DNA from: Veronia nyctiphanis
Lineage (GTDB): Bacteria; Pseudomonadota; Gammaproteobacteria; Enterobacterales; Vibrionaceae
Direction of reading: 5' to 3'
Assembly: GCF_004116385.1 (NCBI RefSeq)
Contig: NZ_PEIB01000018.1
Coordinates: 11,496 to 75,495 of the forward strand
Length of the DNA stretch: 64,000 bases
Shown: positions 21,770 to 31,290 of the stretch, piece after piece
Position numbering within the stretch: position 1 is the first letter of the stretch
How the letters are laid out: each line of letters starts with the position of its first letter
Translations under genes and position numbers: made by a program
Notes under the pieces: generated by a model
Databases searched by the model: none
Seen by the model: only the letters and a program-made list of their open reading frames with translations
What the model was told of the DNA's origin: nothing

Positions 21770-22322
21770 GGTGTGTTTTCCTTTGTTGATATAGTAAACA
21801 CAGTGCGTTGAGCAGAATAATCACGGCACTGAATGATTCCTTTCTTTTGGGGAAACCATGTCTTTTGGGCTTATGTTTCCATTACAACGGCTCAAGGTCA
21901 GGCCTTTTGCTTTGTGCTCTTTTTGATTTTGCTGACGCCCTCCGGCAGGGGGCATAATCGTCAGGTTTGAGCTCAGCATTGGGCGCTATTATTTGCTAAA
22001 TGAATGGTTTATCAACGAGATAAAACACTGTATTGATAAAAACAAAAGAAGAGATACAAGAATGTGAAATGATAACATTATCAATTTCAGTTAAGTGTAA
22101 TTTATTCAATGGTTTATTTCTGTTGGTGCGGGCTCTCCGTCTGCCATCATTCAATGGGAATTAACAGTCTTTCTTGATCTAAGCGTTGAGTTTGATAGCA
22201 GTGATGTGTCTTCACATTTTGCACATCTCATTGAATGAAACCATCATAAGTCGTTGATGCTGGACTTCGACTTTTCCTGACTGCACTACACTGCAAGTAT
22301 TAATAAATTTACTTTGTCTGAA
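21770..22322. other. Intergenic region with a nested stem-loop
   Basis: These 553 bp lie between the divergent metalloprotease and transglycosylase genes and must hold both promoters. CTGACG at 21932-21937 pairs with CGTCAG at 21959-21964 around an inner GC-rich hairpin (CCCTCCGGCAGGGGG). No U-run follows on either strand, so it looks like an RNA or DNA structural element rather than a terminator. The rest is AT-rich with no supported ORF. Confidence 0.4.
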
Positions 22323-23585
22323 ATGCAAAAACAGGCTCATTTTCTTGTTTTGATAGGATGCGTGATGAGTTATTCACTCACTGCGTTGGCCTTTTATGCG
22401 ACGGACAACGTGCCTACCATTGATATTCTCTCTATTGCACGCAGCAGTAGTTCAGAGTTTTCTCAACAAGATTTCTACCAAAGGAAAAACACACAGTCTC
22501 TCTACCTAAGTGGTTTTGATACACGAAGAGAGGAACTACTCAGGGTTTGGATGCAACCCATACAGTCTTCCCCTGAGCGCTATGTTTTTTATGGGAAGCA
22601 GCATAATTTTCGACTTATTGTCGACTATGTTTCTCGCCACATTGAATTTGAGCTGCTGAAATCTGATGCAAATAACCGCCTCGCTGATATAAGCGGATAC
22701 TTGCTTCCTGAATCTATCGGAGATTGGAATTATCGATTCCTGCTTCGTCACGGGTTAATCACACTGTTCAGCCTGTCTGAGGGAGTCATCGAGCAACAAA
22801 AAGCTATTAAGCCTGCGATCCTCTTCGCTGAAATCGACAGCCATCGAGAACAACAGTTGAGTGCTGTTGATAGAAACTTACTGCTGAGCCGGCACAATAA
22901 GCAAAGTACTCAGAGGAAAATTGAAGCAAACATTAAAGAGCGTAAGAGACGCTTGGCAATGCAGCTTAATGATACACAGGTCAGTAAATACGAAGCTATT
23001 CAGCGACATAAAGTTGTGTTTCCGCCGTATTTCTGGTCTAGAGAATATGCGTTATATCTTGACCATTTTCGATTTCATGCTGATTTGACCAATGTTGAAT
23101 TAGGTTTTTTGCTGGCAATTTCTCAGGTAGAGACGGGGTTTAACCCGGTCTCTAAATACGCGGGCGCTGCCTACGGGATTATGCAGGTGTCGCCGCACAG
23201 TGCAGGGCTTATTGTCTCTGAACTGGTTTTTCGTCGGGCGACATTGCCCACCGCCGATGCCTTGTATGTTGCTGCCGTCAACATTTTCTACGGCACAAAC
23301 TATCTATCGGCGTTGGTCAACACAACTTTTTCCGACATAAAGGACAGAGATAGCCGCTTATTATGTGCTGTTACCGCTTACAAAATCGGTTTAGACCAGT
23401 TGTTGAAGGTCTTTGAACATCCGCAGGGAGATATTGAAGGGTTCAATAGAAAGATAAATATGTTGAGTCGTAAGCAGGTGTTCAGGCAGCTTGTCAGAGA
23501 CCTGCCTTATAAAGAAGCGCAGCAGTTTGTAATCAGAGTGATGGCAGCGACGAAAGCAATGCGGCTTGACCCGCCTCTGAAATGA
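22323..23585 (+). CDS. MltC-like lytic transglycosylase
   Basis: This ~420-residue periplasmic protein has an uncleaved or cleaved N-terminal hydrophobic segment (LVLIGCVMSYSLTALA). Its N-terminal region resembles the MltC-type DUF3393 domain and its C-terminal region is a lysozyme-like SLT domain. The catalytic Glu lies in LLAISQVETGFNP, followed by YGIMQVSPHSAG, both typical of GH23. The usual AYNGG motif near the end reads AYKIG. It would cleave peptidoglycan glycan strands to 1,6-anhydro ends. A basic linker (QRKIEANIKERKRR) separates the two domains. The ATG at 22323 is preferred to TTG at 22314; neither has a good Shine-Dalgarno. It is a paralogue rather than the standard MltC and has no lipobox. 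Confidence 0.8.
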   Translation: MQKQAHFLVLIGCVMSYSLTALAFYATDNVPTIDILSIARSSSSEFSQQDFYQRKNTQSLYLSGFDTRREELLRVWMQPIQSSPERYVFYGKQHNFRLIVDYVSRHIEFELLKSDANNRLADISGYLLPESIGDWNYRFLLRHGLITLFSLSEGVIEQQKAIKPAILFAEIDSHREQQLSAVDRNLLLSRHNKQSTQRKIEANIKERKRRLAMQLNDTQVSKYEAIQRHKVVFPPYFWSREYALYLDHFRFHADLTNVELGFLLAISQVETGFNPVSKYAGAAYGIMQVSPHSAGLIVSELVFRRATLPTADALYVAAVNIFYGTNYLSALVNTTFSDIKDRDSRLLCAVTAYKIGLDQLLKVFEHPQGDIEGFNRKINMLSRKQVFRQLVRDLPYKEAQQFVIRVMAATKAMRLDPPLK

Positions 23586-23693
23586 CAAGGTGTGCATGTC
23601 AATTTTTGAGGAAATAGAGCGTTTATTGGCTTCGGGTTAGTTGATTTATGAACCGCGGCTTCGTGCCGCGATTCTGCAAAAATTCTTTCACGC

Positions 23694-23939
23694 TTATTCG
23701 CCATCTCGACCCTGATTTTCAATCTTTTTAGTGCCACATGTTTTGCAAGTGACCACTAAATCGAGTTCATCTAGCTTTTTCACCAACATGTCAGTGGAAC
23801 CACCAATTATGAATGTTTCCCATATCACTTTCTTAACACCACCCCAAAATGTGTTTGGGTAACGGTCTTTTTTCTCTTGAAAGTGCTGAGTATGCTTAGT
23901 GTATGCATTACACGTTTCGCAGAAGCTTTCCATTGTCAT
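23694..23939 (-). CDS. Small zinc-ribbon protein
   Basis: This 81-residue protein has two cysteine pairs, CETC near the N-terminus (ESFCETCNAYT) and CKTC near the C-terminus (VTCKTCGTKK). They are spaced as a zinc ribbon around a central region with Trp and hydrophobic residues. AAGGAAA just upstream of ATG 23939 makes a good ribosome site. The function is unknown. Similar stand-alone ribbon proteins are common in Vibrionaceae. Confidence 0.7.
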   Translation of the reverse strand: MTMESFCETCNAYTKHTQHFQEKKDRYPNTFWGGVKKVIWETFIIGGSTDMLVKKLDELDLVVTCKTCGTKKIENQGRDGE

Positions 23940-24183
23940 TTTCCTTTTTTACATGCCGACTACAAATCTGCCTAGTCATATCACCATGACTGGTTAGGCA
24001 AACATTGGCGTAAACAAAATATATATTCACAGCGGCGTAAGGAATAACATTGGGTAGTTTTCTCATAGCCAATCAGATCAAAAATGGATGTTAACTGGCT
24101 GACTAAAATCATAATTTATCACAATTCATTGTCATGTCATGCAACGTTTTTGTGATTTAAATCCAAAGTGTGGAACATGTACC
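23940..24183. other. Intergenic region without recognised features
   Basis: These 244 AT-rich bp lie between the GST end and the zinc-ribbon start. No ORF, clear terminator or promoter could be supported. Confidence 0.3.
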
Positions 24184-24827
24184 TTATTGATTAATATACA
24201 TCTTAAGTGATGTTCCTTCTTTGTCGCACACCGTTTTTACTGCAGGTTGATTGGCCATCTGGCAAGAAAGCGCCTGAGGTTTGGGAACGACAAGGGTGGC
24301 GCAGACAAACCGCTTCCCCAATGCGCAAGCATGAACAAAAAGTAGTCGCAGGCTGTCAGTGTGTTGCCGCAAAGAAACGCTGAGTTAGCCAATGTTTTAT
24401 CCAGCAAGGCAAACATCTCCGTCAGTCGTTCCTCCTGCGCGCGTTTGATTGCTTGCGAATCGCCGTCTGACTCTGTATGACGCTCGGGATAAAAATACAT
24501 CATTAGTTCTGGTTGCAAACTGGCGGTGAGATAAAACAGCCACTGATGAAAGGTGGCGCGCTCAGTCGTGCCCAGTGATGGTATCAAATGACTCTCTGGA
24601 TGTTTTTCACTGAGGTATAAACAGATTGCTGCACTCTCAAACAGCACAGTCTGATCGTCTACCAAGGTAGGAATTCGTCCTGTTGGATTCAGAGCGAGGT
24701 AAGCATCAGACTTTTGTGCCGCCGATTTTCTATCGACTAATTCAAGTTGATAGGGCACACCGAGGTGTGCCAATAACATGTGCGGCGCAAAGCTGGCATT
24801 TCGTGGAAAGTAAAACAGCGTATACAT
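24184..24827 (-). CDS. Glutathione S-transferase family protein, frame broken near 3' end
   Basis: This cytosolic GST of about 213 residues has an N-terminal thioredoxin-like domain (MYTLFYFPRNASF start, NPTGRIPTLVDD with the cis-Pro loop, LFESAAICLYL with the ES glutathione motif). An all-helical C-terminal domain (LCGNTLTACDYFLFML) follows. The frame as read stops early after FLARWPINLQ. One added base near 24260 restores FLAR-MANQPAVKTVCDKEG, the normal GST end, with a stop at 24184. It lies 36 bp downstream of the Gfo/Idh gene on the same strand and may share its transcript. Substrate is unknown. Confidence 0.82.
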
Positions 24828-24863
24828 GAAAGTGCCTCATAGCGCGTTTAGATAGGGATGAAG

Positions 24864-25802
24864 TTAAGTGTCGCCTTCCGCCAAAGTCCTCTCTATCATT
24901 TTTTGTACTTCAAGTGCTTCACGGAGCGTCGCCAATTTGTTCTTTTCGCCAGCCATGAGTTTGATTAGTTCGCTTAGGTATTGGTGCTCGCCATTGACGG
25001 TGACTTCTTTCCACGTGTCGCCCTCTTTAACTTCGATCATCCGCCAATTCAGTTCACGAATAGATTTATGTTTTCCCGTAAGTTTCCATTCGAGGTAATC
25101 TTCGGCGACGACATCACTTGATGCTTCCAACCTGACCGGGATATTGCCCGAGAGGTAGTCAGCATTGACAAAGGTTTCAGACGATCTGTCGTCGGGGTAG
25201 TTCACCTCTGCGTTTTCAAGCGTCATGGAGCCAAGCAATCGCTGGTGCATAAAAAAGAAATGCGTAACGACTTCGCGCAGAAAGCCACCTTGCTCTTTTA
25301 AGCTGAGCCAACTACTGGCATTTTCCTGCCATTTACGCGGCCACTGGCTGAAGTGAATTTGCATCTCAACATTTTCGATCTCTTCCTGGGGGATATCTGA
25401 GAGCAGTAGCTTTAGCGTATCAAGTGAGGGACTGGCTGCTCCGGGGAGGTTTACGACAGCAGGTAGGCCGCTTTTCTCGACATCTTCAACCAGTTTTTCT
25501 GCTGCTTCTATGTCGACAGCGAGCGGTTTTTCAACCCAGATAGCCTTCTTCGCCTCGATTGCTTTGTAGCAATAATCGATATGGCTTGCTGGTGGCGTGC
25601 CAACATAGACAAGATCAACATCACTGCGAGTAAACATTTCATCGGGTGATGAGAGTGCGTCCGTGCCGCTATCGAGCGCTTTCAGTTTTTCTAAATCGGA
25701 ATCGTAGACACACGAAACGTGAAATGAAGAATGTTTTGATAGTGCTTGGTAAATCCTTTGGCCAATGGTTCCAAAACCAATGATTCCAACCGAAATGGTC
25801 AC
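24864..25802 (-). CDS. Gfo/Idh/MocA-family NAD(P)-dependent oxidoreductase
   Basis: This 312-residue protein has an N-terminal Rossmann fold (GIIGFGTIGQRI, residues ~6-17), the EKP motif that is characteristic of the family (WVEKPLAVDIEAAEKL, ~89-104) and a C-terminal alpha/beta substrate domain with a conserved histidine segment (REVVTHFFFMH). These enzymes oxidise or reduce sugars, inositols or related compounds. The substrate cannot be told. It is upstream of the GST gene and divergent from the response-regulator gene across 370 bp. Confidence 0.85.
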   Translation of the reverse strand: MTISVGIIGFGTIGQRIYQALSKHSSFHVSCVYDSDLEKLKALDSGTDALSSPDEMFTRSDVDLVYVGTPPASHIDYCYKAIEAKKAIWVEKPLAVDIEAAEKLVEDVEKSGLPAVVNLPGAASPSLDTLKLLLSDIPQEEIENVEMQIHFSQWPRKWQENASSWLSLKEQGGFLREVVTHFFFMHQRLLGSMTLENAEVNYPDDRSSETFVNADYLSGNIPVRLEASSDVVAEDYLEWKLTGKHKSIRELNWRMIEVKEGDTWKEVTVNGEHQYLSELIKLMAGEKNKLATLREALEVQKMIERTLAEGDT

Positions 25803-26172
25803 AGTTCGCTCCAGTTGTGTTTGTGCTGTTAATGTTCAACAAGTTGCACGTTTCATTAATAGTGTAGTTTGAAACGTATGCTACCTGTTCAAACACATAC
25901 TGTCCCGGATAGGCCTGAGTAAATACGGCACATATCAATAATTAAATGCATGGCCTTTTAAACTTTCTGGATGATTGAAGTCAGAAAAATAGACATTTCG
26001 CCTTTGATAACATCATCAAAAATGTAAAATAGCGATGATATTCAATTGAATCATATCTTACGATTCACTCTGTTGTTATATTGTTAATATATAATAATAA
26101 TTTAAATTAAATGTTGATGCTGGTTTTGTTCATAAATCACTCAAGATTCTCTATTTATAAAGAATAAAAAAT
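25803..26172. other. AT-rich divergent promoter region
   Basis: These 370 bp lie between the divergent oxidoreductase and response-regulator genes. They are very AT-rich, especially 26040-26170, with many possible -10 elements. No ORF or terminator is seen. The two-component operon probably starts here. Confidence 0.35.
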
Positions 26173-26847
26173 ATGTGTATAGATATTCTTATCATTGAAG
26201 ATGATAAAGAACTTGGTGATATGTTGACCTACTTTTTAAGTACGGTTGAAAACTATTCAGTTTTTCGTCATAACTCTGGTGAAAATGCGTTGAATCTGGT
26301 TATAGAAAAAACGCCCCGTCTTATATTGCTTGATATTCAGTTACCTGTTCATACGGGGTTTGAAATACTGACTTCTTTAAGGGATGCATCGATTCTTACC
26401 CCGGTTATCATGATGACTGCTAATGATAGCGAGCTTTCAGAGACAAACGCATTGGTTCTTGGCGCTGATGATTACATTAGAAAGCCAATCAGAGCTAATG
26501 TGCTGAAAGAAAGAATTAAACGACTTATTTCTCCCACTGTGAAATTACAAGAAAAACTTATCCTTTCGATGAAAGAGAGCCAACTTCTTTATCAAGATAT
26601 AACCGTTCATTTATTACCCTCCGAGTTTGAAATTTTGGAGATACTTGCTCAAAGCGATGAACCAAAGTCAGTACACGATTTATTCTTTGATATTCATGGT
26701 TACGAAGCAAATGCTGATGATAAATCGATATATATGCGTTTGTCCTCGTTAAGAAAGAAAATAAGTAAATATTTTGTTGGTCAGGAGTTAATAAAAAATA
26801 AGCGAAGTAGAGGATTTTATTTAACCCGAGATATTGAAAAACAATGA
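26173..26847 (+). CDS. OmpR-family response regulator
   Basis: This 224-residue two-domain regulator has an N-terminal receiver with acidic pocket Glu9-Asp10-Asp11 (IIEDDKEL), phosphorylation site Asp54 (LILLDIQLP), a Thr in the MMTAND segment and Lys in YIRKP. Its C-terminal winged helix (~130-220) has LPSEFEILEILAQ and the recognition region DDKSIYMRLSSLRKKI. It would be phosphorylated by the histidine kinase encoded next, whose ATG overlaps its stop by four bases. The target genes are unknown. The sequence is AT-rich and its wing region is diverged from the classical OmpR/PhoB consensus. Confidence 0.9.
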   Translation: MCIDILIIEDDKELGDMLTYFLSTVENYSVFRHNSGENALNLVIEKTPRLILLDIQLPVHTGFEILTSLRDASILTPVIMMTANDSELSETNALVLGADDYIRKPIRANVLKERIKRLISPTVKLQEKLILSMKESQLLYQDITVHLLPSEFEILEILAQSDEPKSVHDLFFDIHGYEANADDKSIYMRLSSLRKKISKYFVGQELIKNKRSRGFYLTRDIEKQ

Positions 26848-28028
26848 GAACATTTTTTTTACAAATCACACTTTCTGTTCTTCTTGGCTTTATTTTCGCA
26901 AAAGCAGTTTCTGAAGCTTACTTAACCCTTTGGGTTGAGGAATTCTCACCAGATACGCCCTCAATATGCAAACCAGGTGTCTTAAATTCTGCTGAAGAGA
27001 TTTCATACTCATGCAAAGATGGCGAAACGTGCTCAGATTCATTCATTTGTCTGATTGATACAGATGTAGAGAAAATCTCAGCCTATCCGCCAATGCAAGG
27101 GTTCTCGGATGGAGGCACGCCCGTGGCGATGAAGCTGGAAAAAGACGACCCGTATGTTTTTGTCAGCAGAGCCTATGCATTTAGGATTTGGACGGTTGAT
27201 CTCTTACTACAACTTGGCTGTACCTTGCTGGTGATGGGGGGAATCTTATTTTCGTGGTCTCGCGGGTTAGGTCGGCTTGAGGAGCTTTCAAGTGCGTTGT
27301 CGTGCGGAGACCTGAGACGTAGGGTTCGTTTGCACGGACCTGAGCCGGTGAAATCTCTGATTGCCAATCAACATGCAATGGCAGATTCGATTTTACGGTT
27401 GCAGCGCAAGAAGAAACTGATCTTCGGTTCTTTACCTCATGACATCAGAACGCCGTTAGCTGCAATTCAGTTAACCACAGATATTTTGTCGCAACATGAG
27501 GGTGACAGTAAGTTTCTGCGCAATAAGCTGTCAGGGCAGGTCTCTAACCTTAACCTAATATGTGAAAGTAGCCTCCATCTTTATAAGATCCTGAATAACG
27601 AGGTAGAGTTGCACAAAGAGCAGTTTACGTTTGAATCGGTGCTTATCGACTCTTTAGCGCTGATTCCAGAAGACAAGTGCTATCGGTTTGTGAACTGTAA
27701 TCAGACCCTCATTTCTGACAAGAAGCTGGTTACCATACTTTTGCAAAACAGTTTGTCTAATGCTTTTCGCTATACCAAAAGCTGTGTTGATGTTTCCTTC
27801 AAGTCTTATCCTCATCATGACGTTATTCGAATCAACGATGATGGTCCGGGTTTTCCTGACGATGTGGTCGCAACATTCAGAAATAAAGATACGTCTTTAA
27901 TTAAAAATGCCGATGGATTTGGCATCGGTTTAGTTTTGATTTATGAGCTAACCATGCTGTTATCCGGTCAGGTTGTTATCAGTAATACAGAGGCTGGTGG
28001 TGAGGTTTTGGTGGTCATAAACAAGTAG
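26844..28028 (+). CDS. Membrane sensor histidine kinase
   Basis: This 394-residue partner of the preceding regulator has membrane helices at about 5-25 and 117-138. They enclose a ~90-residue periplasmic sensor with four or more cysteines (SICKPG, SYSCKDGETC, FICLID). A HAMP-like linker follows, then the dimerisation box with His199 (GSLPHDIRTPL). The ATPase domain has N box LLQNSLSNAFRYT, G1 INDDGPGFP and G2 GFGIGLVL. The cysteine-rich sensor suggests a disulphide-stabilised or redox-sensitive periplasmic domain. The signal is unknown. It is coupled to the regulator gene by ATGA overlap and converges with the EAL gene. Confidence 0.9.
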   Translation: MRTFFLQITLSVLLGFIFAKAVSEAYLTLWVEEFSPDTPSICKPGVLNSAEEISYSCKDGETCSDSFICLIDTDVEKISAYPPMQGFSDGGTPVAMKLEKDDPYVFVSRAYAFRIWTVDLLLQLGCTLLVMGGILFSWSRGLGRLEELSSALSCGDLRRRVRLHGPEPVKSLIANQHAMADSILRLQRKKKLIFGSLPHDIRTPLAAIQLTTDILSQHEGDSKFLRNKLSGQVSNLNLICESSLHLYKILNNEVELHKEQFTFESVLIDSLALIPEDKCYRFVNCNQTLISDKKLVTILLQNSLSNAFRYTKSCVDVSFKSYPHHDVIRINDDGPGFPDDVVATFRNKDTSLIKNADGFGIGLVLIYELTMLLSGQVVISNTEAGGEVLVVINK

Positions 28029-28109
28029 ATTTCTCTTTGCGAAGCTTTCAGCACAAGGAATGGGAGCTCCCTGCACAATATGGTTTCTCGCTATAAGCTT
28101 TGTGGGGCT

Positions 28110-28847
28110 TTACTGGTTTCTCAACGCATAGTTTGTGAAGCTCATGTCCATGTCTAGTGGTCTTGCGTAGTAAAACCCTTGCGCGTAAATGTCGTACGCT
28201 TTGAGCTGGCAGTGCATATAGCTTGTTTCAATGCCTTCCGTGACGATGTCTTTGCAATGCAATATTACTGTTTCAAGCAGTGCTTTCATTGCATCGGGTT
28301 TGTCGATGTTGCTGTAGAGAAAGCGCTGGTCGATTTTGATGGCATCCCAGCGAATAAGATTGAGCACTAGATCATTGACCGGGGAGGGCAGATAGTCGTC
28401 CAGCCAAATCTGGTAGCCATGTTCTTTTAGCAGTGCCGCTGAATCCCAGAATTGCAGGTGTTGGCCAGTGAACGTATCGATTTCTGTCACTTCTATCGCC
28501 AGTGGGAAACGCGCCATGTTGATGACTTCTTCCATGTACTTAGGTTGCACAAAGTAACGCATCGGAATATTGATAGAAATTGTCAAATTTGCTGAGTTGT
28601 AGATATCAGCTTGTTCGTTGAGTGCGGTGATCTGGTCTCGGATGATGGTTTGCAGGCTGACTTCGTTTAGATTTGCAAAGAAAGGTTCGCTGTTTAGGCA
28701 TTCTCCAGATTGGAGTTTGACACGTGTTAACAGTTCAAGTGCATGCGTTTTTAACGTTTTAATATCAATAATGGGCTGCAGGCAGAAGGTAAGGGAAGGG
28801 GAACTTTTTGTCTTGATGGCTGGCCTCTGGGCCGTATCTGTATTCAT
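28110..28847 (-). CDS. Stand-alone EAL-domain c-di-GMP phosphodiesterase
   Basis: This 245-residue protein consists almost entirely of an EAL domain. The signature is ELLTR (ALELLTRVK), with Asn in TISINIP, Glu in AIEVTEID, the DD pair in WLDDYLP, Lys in AIKIDQRF, Glu in VTEGIET and Gln in YAQGFYYARP. All metal and catalytic residues seem present, so it is probably active. However, the loop that normally reads DDFGTGYSS is DDYLPSPVN, which may change dimer control. There is no sensor domain and no signal peptide. It lies convergent to the two-component genes. It could set the c-di-GMP pool read by the degenerate EAL protein at 14436. Confidence 0.85.
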   Translation of the reverse strand: MNTDTAQRPAIKTKSSPSLTFCLQPIIDIKTLKTHALELLTRVKLQSGECLNSEPFFANLNEVSLQTIIRDQITALNEQADIYNSANLTISINIPMRYFVQPKYMEEVINMARFPLAIEVTEIDTFTGQHLQFWDSAALLKEHGYQIWLDDYLPSPVNDLVLNLIRWDAIKIDQRFLYSNIDKPDAMKALLETVILHCKDIVTEGIETSYMHCQLKAYDIYAQGFYYARPLDMDMSFTNYALRNQ

Positions 28848-29100
28848 TGCTTTCTCTTATTTGTCTGTTCTTTGACTGACTTGTTTTAGGGGTACACGTT
28901 AATGTCGTACGAGCTGGATGAACAGTAATCAAAGTTAAGCAAAATAAAGCTCAAGGTAAGGTAGGATGCGTGCGATCACATTCGACTTTCTCAACGCCTC
29001 GAAACTCGGGTCGTAAAAAGGTGAATGTTGTAACATCGTGACAATACTAACGATGCAACCAGACACCATTGATTGAGATGGCTGGATGAATGAGGCAAGG

Positions 29101-30063
29101 ATGGCTGAAACAATTATTCTGGACACGGATCCGGGTATCGACGATGCAATGGCAATCATGTATGTGTTGGCGAACAAACATCTTAAGTTAATGGGCATTA
29201 CCACAGTCTTCGGTAACGCCACAATTGAAGACACAACCCGAAATGCTCTGTTCATCAAGGATAAATTCAATGCTTCTTTTGATGTTGCATGCGGTGCCGC
29301 TGCTCCACTGATAAAGACCCCGAATGGACCGACAGTTATTGTGCATGGTGAGCATGGTCTTGGCAGTGTCGTTGCAGACGCACCAAAATCAGTCGCTGAA
29401 GAAGAAACGGCTTGGCAGTACATGGCCAAAAAAATTACTGCTAACCCGGGTGAAATCACGTTGGTGGCTGTGGGGCCTCTTACTAATCTCGCGCTGCTTG
29501 TTCAGAATGCACCCGAAGCCGTCTCACTGGTTAAGAACGTTGTGATTATGGGCGGTGCTTTTGGTGAAAACGGGCATAGAGGTAATGTTTCGCCTGTTGC
29601 GGAGGCAAATGTTCATGACGACCCTCATGCTGCAAATATTGTTTTTGCTGCAAACTGGCCAGTGGTTGTTATCGGTCTTGATGTGACACACGAGATAGCG
29701 TGTGAAGAGCACTATATCGAAACACTTCGAGATCATGCAGGTGAAAAAGGGCGCTTTATTTATGATGTCAGTCAGTTTTATCTTGGCTTTTACGAAACTG
29801 AGTTAAAACGAAAAGCCTGTTACTTACACGACCCCGCTGCGTTGGTTTACGTGTCTCGGCCCGAGTTATTTGAACTCAGAGAAGGACCGATTGTAGTTGT
29901 AGAAGAGGGAGGCGCTGAGGGGATGACGATCCAGAAAACAGAAAGTAGAGTCTTTTCAAATGATGCGTGGGAACAAAGACCAAGTCAGTCTGTGGCGATC
30001 AGCGTTGATAGCGAGGCGGTTTTAAACCATTTCTCTGATACGCTAATTGGTGACCACGCCTAG
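29101..30063 (+). CDS. Inosine/uridine-preferring nucleoside hydrolase
   Basis: This ~320-residue cytosolic enzyme hydrolyses ribonucleosides to ribose and free base for salvage. The Ca2+/ribose site DTDPGIDDAMA lies at the N-terminus, with further family motifs VFGNATIEDTTRNA, HGEHGLG, MGGAFGENGHRGN and EANVHDDPHAA, and His in the C-terminal YLHDPAAL. ATG 29101 is preferred to ATG 29086 because GAGG lies 5 bases before it. The following AEC transporter on the same strand, 133 bp away, might move a related compound, but that is speculation. Confidence 0.88.
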   Translation: MAETIILDTDPGIDDAMAIMYVLANKHLKLMGITTVFGNATIEDTTRNALFIKDKFNASFDVACGAAAPLIKTPNGPTVIVHGEHGLGSVVADAPKSVAEEETAWQYMAKKITANPGEITLVAVGPLTNLALLVQNAPEAVSLVKNVVIMGGAFGENGHRGNVSPVAEANVHDDPHAANIVFAANWPVVVIGLDVTHEIACEEHYIETLRDHAGEKGRFIYDVSQFYLGFYETELKRKACYLHDPAALVYVSRPELFELREGPIVVVEEGGAEGMTIQKTESRVFSNDAWEQRPSQSVAISVDSEAVLNHFSDTLIGDHA

Positions 30064-30196
30064 CGTCTCAACTTCGTTTTAAACCATTGCCTCTCATTCT
30101 TGTAAGATGAACGGCTGAGTTATCAATCAATCTTAGCCATTTCCTTTATTAGAGGTACGCAAATCGGCTGTTCGATATAAATTTCTGGGTTAGAAG

Positions 30197-31132
30197 ATGT
30201 TAGTTGTTGTTTCTATTTTACCTGTTTTTCTGGTGTCACTTTTTGGTTTCCTGACCGCAAAATCAGGAAAGTTATCCCGCTCAGATATTCAGTCACTTTC
30301 TAAATTTACCTTCTCAATGGCTATTCCGGTGATGTTGTTTACTAAAATGTCGACGCTCGCCGTGCCGGATAATATTGAATGGAGCCTATTACTCTCTTAT
30401 TACCTGTCAGTATTCATTGTTTTCTCGTTAACAGCGTTTATCGCGAGGTATCTATTTAGCGATGAGTGCGAAACACAGAGTGTACTGGGCTTTTCTGCAA
30501 CGTTTTCAAATGCGGTTGTTATTGGTATACCTGTTATCCACTATACGCTGGGGGATGACGCAATGCTTCCCCTGTTCATGTTGATATCAGTTCATGCGCT
30601 AACCATCTATTTACTTGGGTTTTTCTTTGCTGAACGTGGACGTTTTGACCGTAAAAAAGTGCTTCTATCGGTTGTGCGAATTTTTAGTGAGATACTGAAA
30701 AACCCAATTACACTTGCCATCTTCAGCGGTCTTTTGGTCAATGTTTTGCCATTCTCACTGCCCGATTTGCTGAGTGCTTCGCTTTCCCTGTTCTCTGAAG
30801 CGGCGATACCTCTGACGTTGTTCGTCTTGGGCGCGTCGATCAGTCAATTTCCGTTAACATTTAGCTCAAGGGTTCCGTTGCTTCTGGTGGTGTTTAAAAA
30901 CCTGATGCTACCTCTGCTGGTGTATCTATTCAGCACGTATGTATTTGGTTTGAGTGAAACATGGACGGTTACCGCAACTGTGATGGCTTCTATGCCGATT
31001 GGTGTGAATGCATATATTTTTTCTCAGCGCTATCAGAGGATTATGCCTGAAGTAGCTACATCGATTTTGTTCTCTACGGTATTCAGTATTCTCAGTGTCC
31101 CGTTGTGTTTATGGCTGTTGACTAACCAGTAG
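30197..31132 (+). CDS. AEC-family (auxin efflux carrier-like) permease
   Basis: This 311-residue integral membrane protein has about ten hydrophobic helices along its whole length, with a central hydrophilic break (ERGRFDRKK). Family-like segments include KFTFSMAIPVMLF near the N-terminus, AAIPLTLFVLGASIS in the second half and ASMPIGVNAYIFSQRY near the C-terminus. AEC proteins export or import small organic anions and amino-acid derivatives. The substrate is unknown. No regulator is adjacent. Confidence 0.82.
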   Translation: MLVVVSILPVFLVSLFGFLTAKSGKLSRSDIQSLSKFTFSMAIPVMLFTKMSTLAVPDNIEWSLLLSYYLSVFIVFSLTAFIARYLFSDECETQSVLGFSATFSNAVVIGIPVIHYTLGDDAMLPLFMLISVHALTIYLLGFFFAERGRFDRKKVLLSVVRIFSEILKNPITLAIFSGLLVNVLPFSLPDLLSASLSLFSEAAIPLTLFVLGASISQFPLTFSSRVPLLLVVFKNLMLPLLVYLFSTYVFGLSETWTVTATVMASMPIGVNAYIFSQRYQRIMPEVATSILFSTVFSILSVPLCLWLLTNQ

Positions 31133-31248
31133 ATTTTGCATTCCCTGACGGATTTTTCCTAAAGTACCAAAAATTAGGACAATACATTGATTAGAAGCTA
31201 CTAAATAATAAGGAAAAATGGAGGCCGATTTAAATTTTGTCTATCAAT

Positions 31249-31290
31249 ATGGAACTATCTCCTTCTCCAGGTCACTCACCTTTAAAGTAA
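31249..31290 (+). other. Possible 13-codon ORF directly before a terminator
   Basis: ATG at 31249 opens MELSPSPGHSPLK and stops at 31288-31290, immediately at the start of the terminator hairpin. It could be a leader peptide, or chance sequence within a short RNA. Evidence is weak. Confidence 0.15.

Noticed and set aside
24237-24372. Early stop of the GST as genuine truncation
   Set aside because: One added base restores the normal GST C-terminus (MANQPAVKTV), and other breaks in the window are of the same kind.
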